64,000 nucleotides of DNA from Pollutimonas bauzanensis (GTDB lineage: Bacteria > Pseudomonadota > Gammaproteobacteria > Burkholderiales > Burkholderiaceae_B): contig NZ_FQXE01000013.1 in assembly GCF_900129885.1 (NCBI RefSeq), forward strand, positions 1 to 64,000, given 5' to 3'. Below the pieces are notes generated by a model that did not search any database, was not told the DNA's origin, and saw only the letters and a program-made list of their open reading frames with translations. The number at the start of each line of letters is the position of its first letter. Position 1 is the first letter of the stretch. Below, in pieces: positions 42,542-51,767 of this stretch. The position numbers were made by a program, and so were the translations under genes.

Positions 42542-43753
42542 CTACCCATGGACATTCCAGGATGCCAGGACTTCAGCGCTGGAATGCGACCCTAGCGCAG
42601 GCGCCAGCCTGCGTATGCTGCCGGGTGTGCGGGAAAAGGCGACAGGAATGCCCAGAGCCTTCATGTCGCCTTCTGTTTCATGGCGCACCGGCTGGAATAG
42701 CCCGACCGCGCGCAGGTGTTCGTCGTCGAGCAGATCGGGCAGGGTGTTCACCGCGGCATGAGGAATATCTTCATCGGCCAACAGCGCAAGCCATTGTTCC
42801 GTGCTCTTCGCGGCAACGATCCGGGCGAGCAATTCATACAGGGCGTCGATTTCCCGGTTGCGTACAGCGGCGTCGGTGACCCGCTCCTGGTCCGAGATTT
42901 CAGGGTGGCCGGCGACAGTAAAGAAACGTCGCCACTGCCTGGTGGTATAGGGCATCAATGCGATATGGCCATTGCTCGTCCGGTAAGGCCGGCGCTGGGT
43001 GGACAGCAGGCGCGCGTAGCCCATTTCACCGTTGGGCGGCGAGAATACCTCGCCGGTCATATGTTCGAGCAGATTGAAGGCGGCCATGGTCTCGAACATG
43101 GGAACCTCGATAGCCTGGCCCATTCCCGAGAGTTCCCGCTCGAACAGCGCCATCACGATGGCGTTGACGACGGTCAGGCCCGAGATCTTGTCGGCGATGA
43201 TGGATTTGACATAGGCGGGCTCGCCGCTGCGCGGATCTGCCTGGATGGACGCCATGCCGCTCATGGCCTGGATGATGTCGTCGTATGCGGCCCTGCCTGC
43301 GTACGGACCTTTTTCCGAGAACCCATAGGCGCCGCAGTAGACGAGCCGCTGGTTAAGCGCTTGCAGGCGGTCATAATCCAGGCGCAGTTTCCTCATTGCC
43401 TTTGGCCGCAGGCTGTGCACCAGGACATCGGCAAGCTTGACCATGCTCAACAGCTCATCCACGCCTTTCGCGTCCTTCAGGTCGAGCACGACGCTGCGCT
43501 TGTTCCGATTGAAGTTCAGAAACGTACTGCTCATCCCGGGGCTGCGGCCGCCCGCGGAGTATCGGAACGCGTCTCCCTGCGGGGACTCTACCTTGATGAC
43601 ATCGGCGCCCATGTCTCCCAGCATCTGGGTTGCCAGAGGGCCCATTGCGATGGACGTCAGGTCGAGAACCCGGACGCCCGATAAGGGACCACCCGCGGGA
43701 GGGTGAGTATCCCCGGTTTTGTCGAAGCTGGAGGTTTGGGGTTTCATCAACAT
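42542..43753 (-). CDS. CaiB/BaiF family CoA transferase
   Basis: 403 residues, full length for this class III CoA-transferase family. The start GVRVLDLTSIAMGPLATQMLGDMGADVIKVE, FLNFNRNKRSVVLDLK, and the catalytic Asp in AAYDDIIQAMSGMA are present. It moves CoA between two acids, typically activating a substrate for degradation. It stands alone between iclR and mug; a palindrome lies upstream. The acid pair is not readable from sequence. Confidence 0.92.
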   Translation of the reverse strand: MLMKPQTSSFDKTGDTHPPAGGPLSGVRVLDLTSIAMGPLATQMLGDMGADVIKVESPQGDAFRYSAGGRSPGMSSTFLNFNRNKRSVVLDLKDAKGVDELLSMVKLADVLVHSLRPKAMRKLRLDYDRLQALNQRLVYCGAYGFSEKGPYAGRAAYDDIIQAMSGMASIQADPRSGEPAYVKSIIADKISGLTVVNAIVMALFERELSGMGQAIEVPMFETMAAFNLLEHMTGEVFSPPNGEMGYARLLSTQRRPYRTSNGHIALMPYTTRQWRRFFTVAGHPEISDQERVTDAAVRNREIDALYELLARIVAAKSTEQWLALLADEDIPHAAVNTLPDLLDDEHLRAVGLFQPVRHETEGDMKALGIPVAFSRTPGSIRRLAPALGSHSSAEVLASWNVHG

Positions 43754-43781
43754 GATCCAGGAGATATTGAGATTCGAATTG

Positions 43782-43798
43782 ATTTCATCTAATGAAAT
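43782..43798. promoter_or_regulatory. Operator-like palindrome upstream of the CoA transferase
   Basis: Perfect arms ATTTCAT (43782-43788) and ATGAAAT (43792-43798), 3-base spacer, about 30 bases upstream of the CoA-transferase start, in an AT-rich stretch. It could be an operator for the IclR protein encoded next door. Confidence 0.45.
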
Positions 43799-43991
43799 GG
43801 TATTTCAAGTATTTTAGACCAGGCTGGACCCGGGTGGCACTGAGGGTTTACCCCTTGTCGCGATATCCGCGAGTGAATGAAGCGGCCGGTTCGATGGAAG
43901 TTTCATTGCCGCGCGCCAACATGCCGCGCATAATCCAGGCGATATTGGTTTTGCGCGGCTGCGATCCTGGGATTTCTGGAACAACAAATAA

Positions 43992-44579
43992 ATGATCAAC
44001 TCGGCTTCTTTTCAGTCGCTTCCCGACATCCTGGCAATGGACTTGAAGGTGGTTTTTTGCGGGATCAATCCGGGCGCCCGCGCGGCAGCGGCGGGCCACC
44101 ATTTTGTCGGGCGAGGCAATCGCTTTTGGCGGGTGCTTCATCTGGCGGGATTTACATCCCAAGAACTGCGCCCCGAAAATGACCGGGCGATTTTGAAGTA
44201 TTGCTGCGGCCTTACGACGGCGGTCGAACGTCCCACCGCGCGCGCCGCCGAGCTGTCTAGTAATGAATTCGTCGCGGGCTCAGTGAAGCTCGCCCAGAAA
44301 ATCGAGCGGTATGCCCCGCGTTATATCGCTTTTCTCGGCAAGGCCGCTTATTCCGCGATATCCCACCAGCGCAAAGTCGCTTGGGGCCCGCAGCCTGGCG
44401 TTTTTGGCGCTGCGGCGGTTTGGGTGCTGCCGAATCCGAGCGGGCTGAATCGCGGATTCAGCCTTGACGACCTGGTGCGCGCCTATCGGCAGCTTTATCT
44501 TGCCGCCTGCTGCGCCATGCCCGGCGACCGGCAGCCGAAACCCCTGTTGCCCTTGGCGCAACACCTTCCGGGCAAATGA
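43992..44579 (+). CDS. mug: G/U mismatch-specific DNA glycosylase
   Basis: 195 residues. The uracil-glycosylase-fold motifs of Mug are present: VVFCGINPGARAAAAGHHF (water-activating Asn in GINPG) and LPNPSGLNRGF (the wedge). It removes uracil and ethenocytosine opposite guanine. ATG 43992 is used with no strong ribosome site. Confidence 0.9.
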   Translation: MINSASFQSLPDILAMDLKVVFCGINPGARAAAAGHHFVGRGNRFWRVLHLAGFTSQELRPENDRAILKYCCGLTTAVERPTARAAELSSNEFVAGSVKLAQKIERYAPRYIAFLGKAAYSAISHQRKVAWGPQPGVFGAAAVWVLPNPSGLNRGFSLDDLVRAYRQLYLAACCAMPGDRQPKPLLPLAQHLPGK

Positions 44580-44843
44580 ATCAGCATCCTGAAGATGCGG
44601 GCGCAATTCCTTCATGGCTTCATGGCTTCATGGCACGCCGCCACCTGCGCGAGTCCTTCAACATGCCGGGGGTATGCCTGTCCCGTCATGATGGCCTTAC
44701 GGCGGTGTCCGGGTATCATGCGCTGCGTAAAAATCCCATTGGATATTACTATCACACTTGTGTTCAATTGGTGTCGAATCTCGGATAGGATGACCGCTGG
44801 CAATACGTCAATGGCTGGCGGCATGCACATCTGGGGAAGATTC

Positions 44844-45278
44844 ATGGCGGATCAAAATGCAATTGAAAAGTTGAAGAAAACCTTGCTGGAGGCAAAAGAG
44901 TTTTCTGTCGTCTGGAGCGCTTTTTTTGACCTCTCGGAGCATCCTTTATTCATGAGAAAAAGCAAGATGGTCAAACACCGGGCCATGGAGCAAATAATCG
45001 GGGAAATATGCCGAAGCATATTGAATAAGGAAAACGCCGACGTCGGCCGGTTGATAATACTGAGGTATGCAAATACCGAGTTCTATCACGGCCTTCTGGC
45101 AACCGAAGGCATCGCCGGAAATTTCATGTATTTCGAGGGCGTCGATACAGGAATGATGGTGCTCAATCGGGCTGGCGGCGGTGAATGCCTCTTCACCCGT
45201 TTCCACCTCGTCCCGGTGTCCGGGCCAGACAGCTATCTGGCGCCATCACAAGGCAGGGATGTCCATTCTGTTCATTGA
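44844..45278 (+). CDS. Hypothetical protein of unknown family
   Basis: 144 residues from MADQNAIEKLKKTLLEAKEF; GGGGAAGA precedes ATG 44844. It is soluble, with no signal or membrane helix; two central motifs are IIGEICRSILNKENADVG and FMYFEGVDTGMMVLN. Its sequence is more AT-rich and lysine-rich than its neighbours, which hints at transfer. It may be an acyl-carrier or ligand-binding fold, but I do not recognise a family. Confidence 0.7.
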   Translation: MADQNAIEKLKKTLLEAKEFSVVWSAFFDLSEHPLFMRKSKMVKHRAMEQIIGEICRSILNKENADVGRLIILRYANTEFYHGLLATEGIAGNFMYFEGVDTGMMVLNRAGGGECLFTRFHLVPVSGPDSYLAPSQGRDVHSVH

Positions 45279-45310
45279 ACACCAGCCCCGCCTTGCGGCA
45301 TGCGTTGGCC

Positions 45311-45886
45311 TCAGGCTGCTACATCGCCTCGCCGCGGCGGGTTGGTGTTGGGGTGCAGGCCATCATCACCGTCGTCATCGGTGCGCGGGGCCAAGGGCTG
45401 CAGGCCTATCGCCTTTCTCAGGCGCTGGCAGTCCGGGTTGGGGGTGCCGTCGTCCAGCCATGCCTGGAACTCCCTGCATGGCGTCGGGCGCTGTTCATAG
45501 ATGGCGCAGTGGATGCCGTCATGCCCGAGTTCGCCGCGCAGGGCCACGCAGCGCCGGCCTCCGTATTCCGTGCCTTTCATGCAGGCGCGCAAGGGGCTGA
45601 CTTGGGTGACCAGTTCCGGCGGCACCGTCCCGCCGCTTTCGCCGGCGATTTCGCCGCAATAGAATGACACCCGGAAATGCGCGCAACAGGCGCCGCAGCT
45701 CAGGCAGGGGTTGGCGGCGGAAGTGTCGTTGGCGGCTGCGCGCCGCCGGGCGCCTTCCGCTGGGGAAAGGGCTTGGGCCTTGATGCCCGATGCGGTGGTC
45801 GCGTGGTTGCCGGACAGGCGGGGACGCTGCGCATCGCCGGAGCGGCTGGAACGGGCTGGCATGGAATGCGGGCGCGTATCTGTCAT
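45311..45886 (-). CDS. YkgJ-type cysteine cluster protein
   Basis: About 191 residues. The CLSCGACCAHFRVSF cluster, CMKGTEYGGRRCVAL, HCAIYEQRPTPCREF and a further Cys (NPDCQRLR) make the metal-binding cysteine set of the YkgJ/CxxCxxCC family, thought to bind zinc or iron-sulfur. The N-terminal 60 residues are low-complexity. The start at ATG 45886 is uncertain; a longer frame begins at 45931. Confidence 0.85.
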   Translation of the reverse strand: MTDTRPHSMPARSSRSGDAQRPRLSGNHATTASGIKAQALSPAEGARRRAAANDTSAANPCLSCGACCAHFRVSFYCGEIAGESGGTVPPELVTQVSPLRACMKGTEYGGRRCVALRGELGHDGIHCAIYEQRPTPCREFQAWLDDGTPNPDCQRLRKAIGLQPLAPRTDDDGDDGLHPNTNPPRRGDVAA

Positions 45887-45985
45887 AGGGGGCAGGAATG
45901 GTTGTGGGTCCGGTATTTTACCCTTATGCATCGGTCAGGCATCTTTATTTGCCGCCTCGCATGGCATTTCCTGTCCAGGGAAACC

Positions 45986-46831
45986 TCAGATCACGGGCAG
46001 GAAACGGGGTTGCGGGCCGCGCGGGAATGCCTCGTCAAGAAGATGGATCTCCTGATCCGACAGGTCGATCGCGCCGGCGGCGGCATTCTCTTCGGCATGC
46101 GCTGCTTGCGCAGCCTTGGGAATCGCGAATAGCGCTGGCTTGCGCGTAAGGAAGGCAAGGGCGATCTGGCGCGGGCTGGCATCATGCGCCAGGGCAATGT
46201 CGCCCAGCGCCCGGCCGCCGGCGGTCTTGGGGCCAGGGAAGTCGTCATGCCCGAAGGGGCTGTACGCCACGACAGCCACCTCATGCCGTTCGCACCATGG
46301 GATCACCGCATGTTCAATGGCGCGCTCCTTGAGGTGGTAGAGCACCTGGTTGCACGCCAGCCGCCCCGGGCCGGCCACGGCCCATGCTTCCTCCAGGTCA
46401 TCGACATCGAAGTTGCTGACCCCGAACGACAGGATTTTGCCTTGATCTTGCAGGTCTTCGAATGCGGCGAAGGTTTCCTCCAGGGGATGAGCGCCGCGCC
46501 AGTGCAGCAGATAGCAATCGAGATGGTCGGTGCCCAATTGCTTTAGCGAGCGCTCGCACGCCGCGCGCGTGCCATGCCGGGAGGCGTTTTCCGGCAGGAC
46601 TTTCGATACCAGGAATACGTCGTCGCGGCGCCCGCGGATGGCTTCGCCCACGACGCTTTCCGCTGCGCCCGAGCCATACATTTCCGCGGTGTCGATGTGC
46701 CGCATGCCCAGATCCAGGCCGCGGCGGATGGCCGAAACCGCAAGGCCGCGGCGCGCGGCGTCGATGTACCAGCTTCCCTGGCCTATGGCCGCGATGCTGC
46801 GGCCGGTGTTGCCGAACTGATGTTGTCGCAT
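45986..46831 (-). CDS. Aldo/keto reductase
   Basis: 281 residues. The catalytic tetrad residues occur in HIDTAEMYGSGAAE (Asp, Tyr), FLVSKVLPENA (Lys) and DCYLLHWRG (His). NADPH-binding elements lie near the end (FAIPKAAQAAHAEENA). It reduces aldehydes or ketones of broad type. ATG 46831 is chosen because the upstream frame runs into the lysR gene. It is the second gene of a leftward lysR-AKR pair. Confidence 0.88.
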   Translation of the reverse strand: MRQHQFGNTGRSIAAIGQGSWYIDAARRGLAVSAIRRGLDLGMRHIDTAEMYGSGAAESVVGEAIRGRRDDVFLVSKVLPENASRHGTRAACERSLKQLGTDHLDCYLLHWRGAHPLEETFAAFEDLQDQGKILSFGVSNFDVDDLEEAWAVAGPGRLACNQVLYHLKERAIEHAVIPWCERHEVAVVAYSPFGHDDFPGPKTAGGRALGDIALAHDASPRQIALAFLTRKPALFAIPKAAQAAHAEENAAAGAIDLSDQEIHLLDEAFPRGPQPRFLPVI

Positions 46832-46956
46832 GGTTCGATGACACTCCGTGGTGGCTGCGCCAAAACTCATCATAGCAGGGAGCCTGGGCGCGTCGCCATT
46901 GGCCAGCCGATCCGGCGCTCCGCAGCGCCCGGTGCCCGGTGCCCGGCGCTGGAGGT

Positions 46957-47901
46957 TCAATCGCCAAAGGCGGCCGGCTGTTCATGGCCGGGATGCTCTT
47001 TGGTGATGACATCCAGGTCCGAGAGCTTTTCCACGGCGAAATCGATAAAAGTGCGCACTTTGGCGGACATGGCGCCATCGGGGAAAACGACAAAGGCGTC
47101 GCGATTGGGCAAGTCGTAGTCCTGCAGCACGATCTTCAGTTCCTCGGTGCGCGCGAAGCGCCCGGTGTCCCAGCCGGAGCGCATCAAGATACCGCGCCCC
47201 TCCAGCGCCCACGCCATCGCGACCTCGCTGTCGTTGCAGCGCAGGTTGCCGCGCACCTTGACGTTCTGCACGACATCGCCCCGGGTGAAGGTCCATACGC
47301 CGTAGGTATCGTCGCTGCGCGGCACCACTATGCATTGATGCCAGGTCAATTCCTTGGGGCATACCGGCACGCCGAATTTCTTCAGGTATTCGGGCGACGC
47401 CCACAGGTGGCGCCGGTTCGAGGCGATGCGCCGCGCACGCAGGCCGGAATCGGGAATGGTGCCAAAGCGCACGCCCACATCGTAGCCGCCTTCGATAAGG
47501 TCGTGCGGATGATCCGAAAGAATGAGCTCGACTTCCAGCTTCGGATAGGCCTGGGTGAACGCTGAAACGATGGGCGCGACGCGGACGCGGCCGAAATTCA
47601 GCGGCGCGTTCACGCGCAGCACGCCGCTGGGCTCGAAGCGGCGGTTCATGACGTCCTGCTCCAGCGCCTCGAATTCGGCGAACAGTCGCGAGGCTTGCTC
47701 ATAATAAAGCTGGCCTTCCTGCGTCGGACTCATGCGGCGGGTATTGCGGTGGATAAGCTGCACGCCCAGGCGCTGCTCCAATTGCGCCAGCCGCTTGGAA
47801 AGCGCAGGGGGCGACACGCCCAGCGCGCGGGCGGCGGCGGAAATGGTTCCGTGCTTGACGATGAGCAGGAAGAAGTGGGTATCTGCTTGTTGAACCATCA
47901 T
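46957..47901 (-). CDS. LysR family regulator
   Basis: 314 residues. The N-terminal helix-turn-helix TISAAARALGVSPPALSKRLAQLEQRLG and HRNTRRMSPTQEGQLYY are standard. The effector domain follows with LRVNAPLNFGRVRVAPIVSAF. It resembles the DmlR/CrgA group. It diverges from the lactonase-like gene at 48033 with 131 bases between, so it likely controls that operon and the AKR gene behind it. Confidence 0.9.
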   Translation of the reverse strand: MMVQQADTHFFLLIVKHGTISAAARALGVSPPALSKRLAQLEQRLGVQLIHRNTRRMSPTQEGQLYYEQASRLFAEFEALEQDVMNRRFEPSGVLRVNAPLNFGRVRVAPIVSAFTQAYPKLEVELILSDHPHDLIEGGYDVGVRFGTIPDSGLRARRIASNRRHLWASPEYLKKFGVPVCPKELTWHQCIVVPRSDDTYGVWTFTRGDVVQNVKVRGNLRCNDSEVAMAWALEGRGILMRSGWDTGRFARTEELKIVLQDYDLPNRDAFVVFPDGAMSAKVRTFIDFAVEKLSDLDVITKEHPGHEQPAAFGD

Positions 47902-47958
47902 TAACCGAAAGGAACAAGTGTTTTAAATATCAAATATGCAGAGCGGGGGAGGGCTGCG

Positions 47959-47964
47959 TATACT
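47959..47964 (+). promoter_or_regulatory. Candidate -10 element for the lactonase-like operon
   Basis: TATACT lies about 65 bases before ATG 48033, with no good -35 box upstream, as expected for a LysR-activated promoter. It sits in the divergent interval with AT-rich sequence near 47920-47940. Confidence 0.35.
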
Positions 47965-48032
47965 TTTTCCCTCGGAACCGCAAGGCGCCGGAAAATCATT
48001 TTTGCTGTTTATCATCCACCTACTGTATCGGC

Positions 48033-48851
48033 ATGCCTACTCCCATTCCAGAATATGAAGTCTACGCTGTGCGCTACGCGACGCGCAATGGCCAGAGACG
48101 CGACCATTTTATCGGTGGCGATCCGCACGACGCGCCTATGCCCATGGATTATTTTGTGTGGGTGGCGATTGGCGGCGGGCGCACAGTGGTCATCGATACC
48201 GGCTTTACCGAAGACGTGTCGAACAAGCGCGGCGGCCGGACCTATCTGCGCTGCCCCGTTCAGACGCTCGAGCGCCTGAACGTGCAGGCGGACCAGGTGG
48301 ACGATGTGATCCTGACCCATCTGCATTACGACCACGCGGGCAATTTCGACCGTTTTCCGTCAGCGCGCTTCCATTTGCAGGAATCCGAATTGAGCTACGC
48401 CACTGGCCGCTATATGCATTATCCGCGGCTCTCGCATTCGTTCGAAGTGGAGGATGTCTGCGGACTCGTGCGCCTGAATTACCAGCAGCGCGTCTATTTC
48501 CACAATGGCCAGGGCCAGGTGGCGCCCGGCGTCAGCGTCCATTGGGCGGGGGGCCACACGGCGGGCTTGCAGTTCGTGCGCATTCACACAAAGCGGGGCT
48601 GGGTGGTCCTGGCTTCGGATGTCAGCCATTTCTACGAAAACTTTGAAAAGAATCGGCCTTTTTCCAGCGCCTTCCATGTCGGGCAGATGCTGGAAGGCTT
48701 CGATAGCCTTCGGACCCAGGCATCGAGCCTGGCGCATATCGTGCCGGGCCATGACCCGCTGGTCATGAAGCGTTATCCCGCGGCGTCATCCGATCTGGAT
48801 GGCGTGGCGGCAAGGCTGGACGACACCCCCCTGGACGGGCCGGATTTATAA
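48033..48851 (+). CDS. N-acyl-homoserine lactonase-family metallo-hydrolase
   Basis: 272 residues. The dinuclear zinc motif THLHYDHAGN (His96, His98, Asp100, His101) is intact, with VVIDTGF before it, AGGHTAGLQF, LASDVSHFYENF and HIVPGHDPLV after. This matches the lactonase family used for lactones and in quorum quenching; no export signal, so it is cytoplasmic. As the first gene of an uptake-catabolism operon a catabolic lactone is a likelier substrate than a signal molecule. Confidence 0.85.
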   Translation: MPTPIPEYEVYAVRYATRNGQRRDHFIGGDPHDAPMPMDYFVWVAIGGGRTVVIDTGFTEDVSNKRGGRTYLRCPVQTLERLNVQADQVDDVILTHLHYDHAGNFDRFPSARFHLQESELSYATGRYMHYPRLSHSFEVEDVCGLVRLNYQQRVYFHNGQGQVAPGVSVHWAGGHTAGLQFVRIHTKRGWVVLASDVSHFYENFEKNRPFSSAFHVGQMLEGFDSLRTQASSLAHIVPGHDPLVMKRYPAASSDLDGVAARLDDTPLDGPDL

Positions 48852-48891
48852 GCGGAACGCCCCAGGCAGACACAACATCAAGGAGACTGCA

Positions 48892-49887
48892 TTGAAGAAC
48901 TTATCCTATCTTTTCCATTGCGCGGCGGCGGGATTGCTGCTGGGCCTGGGCGCGGCATGGAGCGGCGCGCCGGCGCTGGCCGCCTATCCCGACAAGCCCA
49001 TCCGCCTGGTGGTGCCTTTCCCCGCCGGGACGGCCGCCGACATATCCGCCCGCCGCATTGCGCAAGTCATGTCGGAAAGCCTCAAGCAATCCATCGTCGT
49101 CGAGAACCGCGGCGGGGCGGGCGGCGCTGTCGGCAGCGAGTATGTCGCCAAGGCGGCGCCCGACGGCTACACGCTGCTGGCGGGCACGCTGAATACGCAC
49201 GCCATGAATCCGGCCATCTACAAGGACCTGTCCTACGACCCCATCCGCGACTTCGAGCCGATTACGCGCATCACCACCTTCCCGAATGTGCTGGTCGTGC
49301 CGGCCTCATTGAAGGTGAACACGCTGGCCGAACTGATTGCGCTGGCCAAACAGCGCGAGCAGGAGCCGCTGACCTACGGTTCGGGCGGGGTGGGCACCAC
49401 CGCCCATCTGTCGGCGGTCCTGCTGGGCCAGACTGCTGACGTCAAGCTTCTGCATATTCCTTATCAGGGCACTTCGCGCGCCATGACTGACGTGCTGGCG
49501 GGGCGGGTCGACATGATTTTCGGCAATGTGCCCGTGGTGCTGCCGTATGTCAAAGAGGGCAGGCTGAAGGCCTTGACCATTACGTCGACAGAACGTTCGC
49601 CGCAGATGCCGGACGTTCCCACGGTCGCGGAAATGGACATGAAGAATGCTGAGATTTCCGTGTGGATAGCGCTGTTCGCCCCCAAGAACACGCCCGCTCC
49701 TATCATCGACACGCTCAGCAAGGCGGCGCTGGCCGCCCTGGAATCGCCCGCGCTGCAGGCTGGCTATGCCCAGGATGGCGGCGAAGTCCAGAAGGACGCC
49801 ACGCCGGCCGATTTCGCCGCCGCCCTGAAAAGCGATGTCGAGCGATGGGGCGAGGTAGTCAGGCAGTCCGGCGCCACGGCCAATTAG
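48892..49887 (+). CDS. Bug-type periplasmic solute-binding receptor (TTT family)
   Basis: 331 residues beginning at a TTG (48892) with a strong AAGGAG six bases upstream; no ATG gives the signal peptide. Signal: HCAAAGLLLGLGAAW...ALA, then YPDKPIRLVVPFPAGTAADI, VVENRGGAGGAVG, HIPYQGTSRAMTDVLAGRVD and TSTERSPQMPDVPTVAEM. It is the second gene of the lactonase-AtuA operon and probably brings in the pathway's acid substrate. Confidence 0.92.
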   Translation: MKNLSYLFHCAAAGLLLGLGAAWSGAPALAAYPDKPIRLVVPFPAGTAADISARRIAQVMSESLKQSIVVENRGGAGGAVGSEYVAKAAPDGYTLLAGTLNTHAMNPAIYKDLSYDPIRDFEPITRITTFPNVLVVPASLKVNTLAELIALAKQREQEPLTYGSGGVGTTAHLSAVLLGQTADVKLLHIPYQGTSRAMTDVLAGRVDMIFGNVPVVLPYVKEGRLKALTITSTERSPQMPDVPTVAEMDMKNAEISVWIALFAPKNTPAPIIDTLSKAALAALESPALQAGYAQDGGEVQKDATPADFAAALKSDVERWGEVVRQSGATAN

Positions 49888-49916
49888 CCATAGCATTTCT
49901 TTACCAAGGAATTTCC

Positions 49917-50219
49917 ATGTATTTGCAAGATATCGCCCGCGTCATACGAAGCAAGAATGCGGGTCCCCGCTGCACGACGCTGGACATCATGTTCAATAGC
50001 GACGCTGACTACGACAGGGTAGTGCAGTCCAAGGCTATCGATGCGGCCTTGATCGCCGAGCTTTATTCCACGCCGATAGCCGACGTGAAGATCATCGAGT
50101 ATCCGGTGTCCCGCGCCCTGAAAATCGCCATTCCCCGCAAGGTGACAGCGGGCGATCCGGGCGATCGCGATGTATATGGCGCGCAGCAGCACGCCCGTTT
50201 GTTCAAGGTGCAGGTATGA
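49917..50219 (+). CDS. DUF4387 family protein
   Basis: 100 residues: LQDIARVIRSKNAGP, LDIMFNSDADYDRV and the C-terminal AGDPGDRDVYGAQQHA are hallmarks of DUF4387, a small protein found next to AtuA (DUF1446). The pair likely forms a two-subunit enzyme acting on CoA or acid intermediates; the chemistry is not established for this pair here. CAAGGA precedes ATG 49917; the ATGA overlap couples it to atuA. Confidence 0.85.
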   Translation: MYLQDIARVIRSKNAGPRCTTLDIMFNSDADYDRVVQSKAIDAALIAELYSTPIADVKIIEYPVSRALKIAIPRKVTAGDPGDRDVYGAQQHARLFKVQV

Positions 50220-51613
50220 GCGCTACCGGCCGCATTCTCAAAGAGTTCGCTTCCCTGCCGGAACGCCGGCCGCTGCGCCTGCTGGGCGCTTCCGGACAGC
50301 TGGGCTACGGCATTCCCAGCCCGGCCTTCAATGCGGGCCTGGAACGCAAGCCGGACCTGATCGGCTGCGATATGGGATCGATCGATATCGGCCCCTATTA
50401 TCTGGGCAGCGGCAATATGGCGACCGCCCGGGAGTCGACCAAGCGCGACTTGCGCAAGGTCCTGGTCGCGGCCCGCAGCCACGACATACCGCTGGTGATC
50501 GGCTCGGCGGGCTCTGCGGGAGCGGCGCCGCATCTGGAGCAGACGCTTGCGCTGGTCCGGGAAATCGCCCATGAGCAGAACCTGAAGTTCCGCCTGGCCT
50601 TCATCCCGGGCGACATCCCCAAGGACATCGTCATGGAAGCGGTGCTCGCAAAGGGCGTCACGGGCATCGATGGCATGCCGGACCTTACCGCGGACGAAAT
50701 CGAGGCATCGACGCACATCGTCGGCCAAATGGGAATGACGTCCTTCCGGCAGGCCTTCGAGGCCGACGTGGACGTGCTGATCGCCGGGCGGGCCTGCGAT
50801 ACCGCCATTTTCTCGACCTTGCCCGTGATGCTGGGCTTTCCCGTGGGCCTGGCGGTCCACATGGCCAAGATTATCGAATGCGCATCGCTGTGCTGCATAC
50901 CCGGCGGCCGCGACGCTATCCTGGCGACATTGGACGACGAAGGATTCACGCTCGAGAGCATGGCGCCGCAGCGCCGCGCCACGCCCATATCGGTGGCGGC
51001 GCATAGCCTTTATGAGCAGAACGATCCCTTTGTGATCATCGAGCCCGAGGGACGGGCGGAATTGCATCAGGCCAAATACGAGCAGATCGACGAACGCCGG
51101 ACGCGGATCAGCGGCGCGACCTGGCTGGAAGCGCCCCGGCAGACCATCAAGATAGAAGGCGCCCGGCGGGTCGGCGAGCGCGCCGCGCTGTTGTGCGGCG
51201 CGGCGGATCCGCGCTTTATCGAGCGGCACGAGGAGATATTGCGCGACGTCAGCGTCGTGGTGCGCGACCTGGTGTGCGAAGATGCGCCGGAGGATTATTC
51301 GCTGTTCTGGCGGGTGTATGGCATCAACGGGGTGACGGACAAGTTGCCGGACGCCCCCGTTCCGGGGGAGATCTTCCTGCTGATCGAGTGCATTGCCCCG
51401 ACAACGGCCAGGGCATCCGAAGTCATGCGGACGATGAAACAATATCTGCTGCATTTCGGCTACGAAGGCCGGCTGTCGACCGGAGGCAATCTGGCCTTTG
51501 CCTTTACGCCGCCGGAAGTCTCCATAGGCACGGCCTACCGGTTCAATGCCTATCACATCATGGAGACAAATCGGCTGGAAGAGCTGTTTCCCCTCACGGT
51601 CGAGGATATCTAG
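50216..51613 (+). CDS. AtuA family (acyclic terpene utilisation, DUF1446) protein
   Basis: 465 residues. LRLLGASGQLGYGIPSPAFN, DLIGCDMGSIDIGPYYLG, the IGSAGSAGAAPHLEQTL loop and CIPGGRDAIL are typical of AtuA. The family is required for citronellol/geraniol degradation in Pseudomonas and is found in other acid pathways. It overlaps the DUF4387 gene by four bases. It ends the uptake-lactonase part of the operon; an acyltransferase gene follows about 150 bases later. Confidence 0.87.
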   Translation: MSATGRILKEFASLPERRPLRLLGASGQLGYGIPSPAFNAGLERKPDLIGCDMGSIDIGPYYLGSGNMATARESTKRDLRKVLVAARSHDIPLVIGSAGSAGAAPHLEQTLALVREIAHEQNLKFRLAFIPGDIPKDIVMEAVLAKGVTGIDGMPDLTADEIEASTHIVGQMGMTSFRQAFEADVDVLIAGRACDTAIFSTLPVMLGFPVGLAVHMAKIIECASLCCIPGGRDAILATLDDEGFTLESMAPQRRATPISVAAHSLYEQNDPFVIIEPEGRAELHQAKYEQIDERRTRISGATWLEAPRQTIKIEGARRVGERAALLCGAADPRFIERHEEILRDVSVVVRDLVCEDAPEDYSLFWRVYGINGVTDKLPDAPVPGEIFLLIECIAPTTARASEVMRTMKQYLLHFGYEGRLSTGGNLAFAFTPPEVSIGTAYRFNAYHIMETNRLEELFPLTVEDI

Positions 51614-51767
51614 GTTCGCAAACGCCGGCGATCTTTTATGGGAGCCTTTGCTGTAACACTTTGATATATCCGCTGCTGCATCGAGACGCGGTTCATGTTA
51701 CTAATGAATATGCCGCTGGCCGGAGAGTTTCCCGGCCGCGGTTCTTGGTGTCGAATAGGATGTGTGT

